64,000 nucleotides of DNA, taken from contig NC_134850.1 in the NCBI RefSeq assembly GCF_965363235.1, positions 39,490,602 to 39,554,601 of the forward strand. Reading direction: 5' to 3'. This document shows, one piece after another, positions 56,701-62,700 of this stretch. The first letter of the stretch is position 1; the number at the start of each line of letters is the position of its first letter. This DNA is from Mytilus galloprovincialis (lineage: Eukaryota; Mollusca; Bivalvia; Mytilida; Mytilidae). The translations under genes and the position numbers were made by a program. The notes under the pieces were generated by a model. It saw only the letters and a program-made list of their open reading frames with translations. It was not told the DNA's origin and did not search any database.

Positions 56701-59700
56701 CAACATTGATTTTGTTTTTAAAAATCAAAACATGACTTGATATATATTGCTATTTGTCTACTACTGTGCAACATAGATCACTTTATGACAAACATCTTTA
56801 CTTATATTATGTAGTGTTTTATATTTTGGTGATAAAAGATAGCAATATGTAAAAAATAGTGCAGTAGATGGGCACAGCATTAGAGGAAGAACTATCCACA
56901 AGTTGATGAAGTTTGACAAGGGCACAGTAAAAGATAAACTGGACTTAGTGATGACCCCTTACTCCACTCTGAATTTATTGTATTATAACAAAGGCATTCT
57001 CTGTGTCTTGGAGACAGATACAAAGATTGCAAATATCAATAAAAACAAAAACCCTGACCACACCTTCAATATATGTACAAACAGCCAGAAAAAAGAAAAC
57101 TTCATTACATTTCAACTGTAAGAGTTGTGTGGAATAGCTTTATAGCCATGCATAATGGGACCAACAGACGTAAAGACGGACAGACAAAGGGAAAGACATT
57201 ATTTTGTGACTTGAATATCTGAGCATATATATTACATTGATTAATCTCTGAAAATGTTCATGGGTAGGTATAGAATGTTATGATCAATGCACTATATTTT
57301 GTGAATCAAAAAGGTAGTGATAAGCCTTGGAAGATTTAGATATCAAGTCAGTAACTTGGGATTTTGATAGCATTTTATGCTATCTTTACCAAATAATAAC
57401 TCTCACATTTGTGACCTGCATCATCGATATAACTTAAGTTAGTTTTTGTGTGCCATAAATCTAGTTATGCAAACTCATGATCCTACATATCCTATTGATA
57501 CCATATGTTTATATTTTGGCATTGCTGAAACTTATTTGTTATACAAGTTATTGTTTCTGAACCCTAAAAAAAAATGTTTTTGTTGGCCCCTATTTAGCCC
57601 CTTATTCCTAAACAGCTATGACAATAACTTCTAAAATCAATCCAAACATTCCAATTGTGGTATGGCACCTTGTGCTAAAATTTAATGGAGATTCATACAC
57701 TTATACAAGTTTGTCTTTAAGTCAGACAAGATAAATCATTGTTTTCAGCAACTTATAACAAAACAGCTACGACAATATTCCAAATAAACACTGCACCATC
57801 ATTGCAGATTTGCCCATCCTGTTTCGAAAGAATAAAGTCCAATAACTTCTCAATGCCATATCAGATATTTAAAAAAATCCAAAGGGAGATAATATCTTAA
57901 TAGATATAAATCAGTCACTAAAGTTAAATGAAAACTGCTCATAGCACTTTAGGGATATTGTTCAAAAACTTGAAAATCACTCTTATTTATACATAAATTT
58001 ACATTACTGTGAAATGTAAAATCTAAATTTATAAAAATTAGTCTGACATAAGAAACCTCAAATTAAAAAGAAATAATGCATATGTTTTTTATAACTCAAT
58101 GAATAGTTTTCATTATAAAACTTATGTAAATATACTTTTTTCTGAAGAAAATTCTTCAATTTGTTCATATTTAGAAGAAGTTTACTTTATTTTTATTGCT
58201 TCCTTCTAGGAAGCAATTCCCAACATATTTACCATATGCAAAGTGACCTCAGTGTGGCTCACCTCATGGAAATCTGGTGATCGCAATATGCATGGATGTC
58301 CTTAATATAAACTATTTTCTGATTGTACATGTTAAACACATGCTCAATATCCATGCTTTTTTGTTGTTTGTTAACAAACAGGTGACAATCGTTAAACTTC
58401 GGCTTCAAAACACGAACTTTAATTACCTGCCATATATTCGCAACAACACTGAATGATGGAAAAAAAAATTGACTATTTATACAATATTTATGCGAAAAAG
58501 TGATAAAATTGTGCACAGAAAACTAAGTTAATGATGTTTGTATGCATTCGTTCAAGAATTGGAATTACAGTATTTTTCACCCATCACTCGTTTATTATGG
58601 CTTTAAATGGGAGCTTACTACAATAGATATAAAAGATTTACCCAAATGTTAGGAAAACTGCTCAAAGCATTTTAGAGTTATTGTCCGAAAACTGGAAAAT
58701 CCCCCTTTTCATAATGAATAAAACCCCATAACTCACAAACGTAAAATCTTGGGAGCTCATATCAATATATATAACCAATTTATCAAAGTTTGAAGCAAAT
58801 TGGGGAAAGCTTTTTTGTGTTATTGTCAGAAAACTGGAAAAAAAACCTTTATGTTATGAATAAAACTCCAAAACTCAGAAACATAATATCTTAAATTTAT
58901 AAAAAAGGAAAGGGAGATCTCGTCAATAGATATAAACAATTCACCAAAGTTTCATGCAAATTGGTTGAAGCATTTATGAGTTAATGTCTGACATATTGAT
59001 GACAGACAGACAGACAGACGGAAAATGGTATAACATAGTATATCCCGTAAATGGGCATATAAAAATCAACACTAAACCTCCTGGAACGAGGAACCAATTA
59101 TCTCCCCAATTTCTTCAATGCAATTTTATCATTATTGAGGGTCAGATTTTTCAGACAAAAATATGGACAGGACGTGGCAGGGTATTTAAAGTCTTTATTT
59201 AACAGTCTTTAGAACAGACAGTACAGACCCATGTATTAGACAGGCTCATGATACTTATATAATCTTAAATTTGATTATTGTTTGGTAAAGAATTCTTATA
59301 TTATTGCTTGCCCATATGTGCATAATTTTGCATCATAGACATAAAATAAATTTAACAAATTTCTCGGAAAGACCAAAATATTTTTGTGATGAAACACAGA
59401 TAAAATTCCTGGTAAAGTATGAGTAAATTTGTGAAAATGTAATACCAGGTGTTCACATGAACCAATACCTATCAAAAAATCGAAATCACACAAAGGAAGT
59501 CATCCATGCTGACATCTTAATACATATTAAAATTTTTATCTTATATTCATTTTTTGTTAAAAACAAACTTTTCAAAAGTTATTTGTGCACTTTTATTTAA
59601 AATACAATGCACAAGTACTAGAGTTTCACTATATATAACTTTTATCAGTCATACTAAATCTCTTTTACATGTTGGGATTTGACAATTTGTTGATATACTG

Positions 59701-62700
59701 TCATTTGAAGAAAACACATAATCATAATTTCAAATTCTTTGGAAAGTTGAAGCATATGGCAAATATTTCATTTCTTAAAAACCAAAAGAAGCATGATCAT
59801 GTTCTAAGAATTTGCATTCAGTCGTAATCTTACTTACTTCAATTTCAAATTGTTGCACGCCACAAATCATCTTAACATTTTTCCCAAAAATATATTAGAT
59901 TTCATTTCCTTATTAGTGCAGTCAAACTAAGGTTTACCCTCAAACTAATTGCAACAGAAAATGTTTAAGTTCTAATCTATAGCATTAAGATCCAAAATTA
60001 CACAAAAAAAGTCCCATAAAATATATCTGAAAGAAAACTCAAAATCATCCTATGGAAATTAACATTGGGAAGGGATGATAACTCTGAAAAATTAGTATTT
60101 CTTTTCGGTTTCTGGTTGATTTTATCAAAATTCATGTAAAGCATGATTTTGATGGGTTATAAGTTTGTATTTGACTACATTATATCATCTTCTGCTCATG
60201 AAATGTACAAAACCGAAGTGTGATGGGTAAGTCTATCATTTTTTGCACATTTTTCATTAAAGAAATTGTAAATTTGTGGCTTTGTGACCATTTTGAAACA
60301 ATAATGTGACTATTTGGTATTGTTTATATCTGTAAATTATATTTGTTTAGCATCTACCTTGTTTAAAGAAACTATAAACCACAAAAAGAAGAATATAAAT
60401 TTAATTATTTTTATTAAATTTGAGATTCTTTACCTTGACATGTTGAAAAATTTAATAAATGATCAACTAATGAATTATGAAATCTAGGTTGTAGCTTGAT
60501 AAAAGATATGAAAACACCTTTGATAAAGACGACTAAAATATCAAGAATCAATGCATTCTGTTGAATAGAAGCAGTAAAGTTATAATTTTGTATCAATTTT
60601 TATTGATATTTCTGCCTTTTTTACAAAGTTATCTCCAATTTCAATGCAAATCTCCATAGGAATTTAAAAAAAAATCATTAGTTTTTAGTCTTCCTCAAGT
60701 TATATTTTGTTGAACTTTTTTCTGTGTATATTTGAGATATAATGCTAAAGATTAAAACTTTAAAATCTTCTGTTTTACTTTAAGGTTTAGGGTCAAATTT
60801 GTACTAGATAGACTGGACTATATTATATAGGATTTAAATAGGTCACAGGAAAAACAGTTTTGGTAGTAAAACCTAAGTGCTAATTTAAAACATAACATAT
60901 ATGTGAGATTAAATTTGCCCTAACCATACTAGGGTACCCCTTTGTTTTATTTTTAGCCATGGCGGCCATCTTGGTTGGCTGGCCGGGTTAACGGACACAA
61001 TTCTTAAACTACATACCCTAATGATGATTGTGGCTTAGATTGGTTTAATTTGGCCCAGTAGTTTCAGAGGAGAAGAATTTTGTAAAAGTTAACGACAACA
61101 GACGACGACAGACGCCGGACGCAAAGTGATAAGAAAAGCTCACTTGGCCCTTCAGGCCAGGTGAGCTAAAAATTATAAAGGTACAATGTGTTATGACAGC
61201 ATATAGTGTTAGAAAAAGGGGGAAAATGAGGTTAATTTTAGTAAGATATGATGGGTGTTTTGTTTTGTTTTTTATAAAGTGAATTTTCAATAAAAATTGG
61301 ACCTTCTACTGCTTAAATTAAATGTGAATCCCTGGTATTTTGTAACAATAATTATCAACATGCATTTATTCATGTTATAATAGTAAAACTTATTGCTTTT
61401 TATATATTATTCCTTTGATCTTTTCATTTGATTTTTTTCATATCATGATACTCGCTCGAGATAGAAAATTATTGCTAGAAATTAAGGAGTACATGAATTT
61501 GTCAATGTAAATATCAAAGACGTCATAAGCTAAATACCTTAACCCTTGCAACGCTGCACAAAAAAAAAATGAAAAATGGCTGCTACTGCTGCATTCTTTT
61601 TGTGTTCATTCATTAGAAAAGAATATTCCTTTTCAAACTGCTGTATCTTTTTTATTATAAAAGATACAGACAAAGTTACTGCATGAAAAATGTTCAGGAG
61701 AGCATGAACTGTAATGTTATGCAATTATTTTATTAAAATTTTCATCAGGCTACCTGCATTTTCAGGTAATTATCAGGTAAAAGGTGTAAATTATTGTATT
61801 TGTGTTAAATTTTGAATAAAAACGACTTTTACTCTTCATTTAAGTTGTTGTTTTATTTTTCATATAATAAAGAAGACACCAGTTGCTCAATTCCGTAGCG
61901 TAGTGAACCATACACATCGTATAATGTAATCGTGGAGCAAGTTAGTGGCTCCATCCTCATAATTTTCAGTCAACCTCCGTTTCCCCCCTTTTTCTACGTC
62001 TCGATAAGATCGATCAAATCATATTTCCCACACAAATTGAATGTAATAAACACGTTGAGATAACAGGAAACCTTTTAACTAATCCTCGTTGTCGGTTTTG
62101 CAATAGAAATGCTGAAATATTTTCATATTTACAGCGTATTTTCCGATTTCTGCCATTTGCATTTGTCAAAATATTTGTTTTTATTTTCCTACTGTTTTCC
62201 TTCTACTGCATGATTTTATAATAAAAATAACCGGGATTTCAAGCGCAAACAGGACCTTGTATATCCTCGATTTATACAAGGAAAAATTAGAGAGAACCCG
62301 AATGAAAACTGAATGGTTTGAGAGTCTGGATGAAAAATCTATTGTCATCGCGACATATGCCGCGAATAGCAGTGGCGGACGGCGAACGTCATCGCGGCAT
62401 ATGCCGTGTATAGCGTTGAAAGGGTTAATCATTATATTATAATTATCAAACTCAAATGTTTCTCTATCACAGTCCTTATCTCAGGGCATTTGCTCAAGGA
62501 GATTTTAGCTCAGCAACACCCTCTTGTGTGAAAAACCATGGATAATTGATAAACAATTTAGATGTAAACCTTGAATTCACAGCCAATATACCATCTGTAG
62601 GTAACACAAAAAAGAGCCATCTATAAGCCAATAAAATATCCAGATTATTGTCAGAAGCAGGATTAGTGATTACAATACCTATATCTAGGATGAGCTTGAT

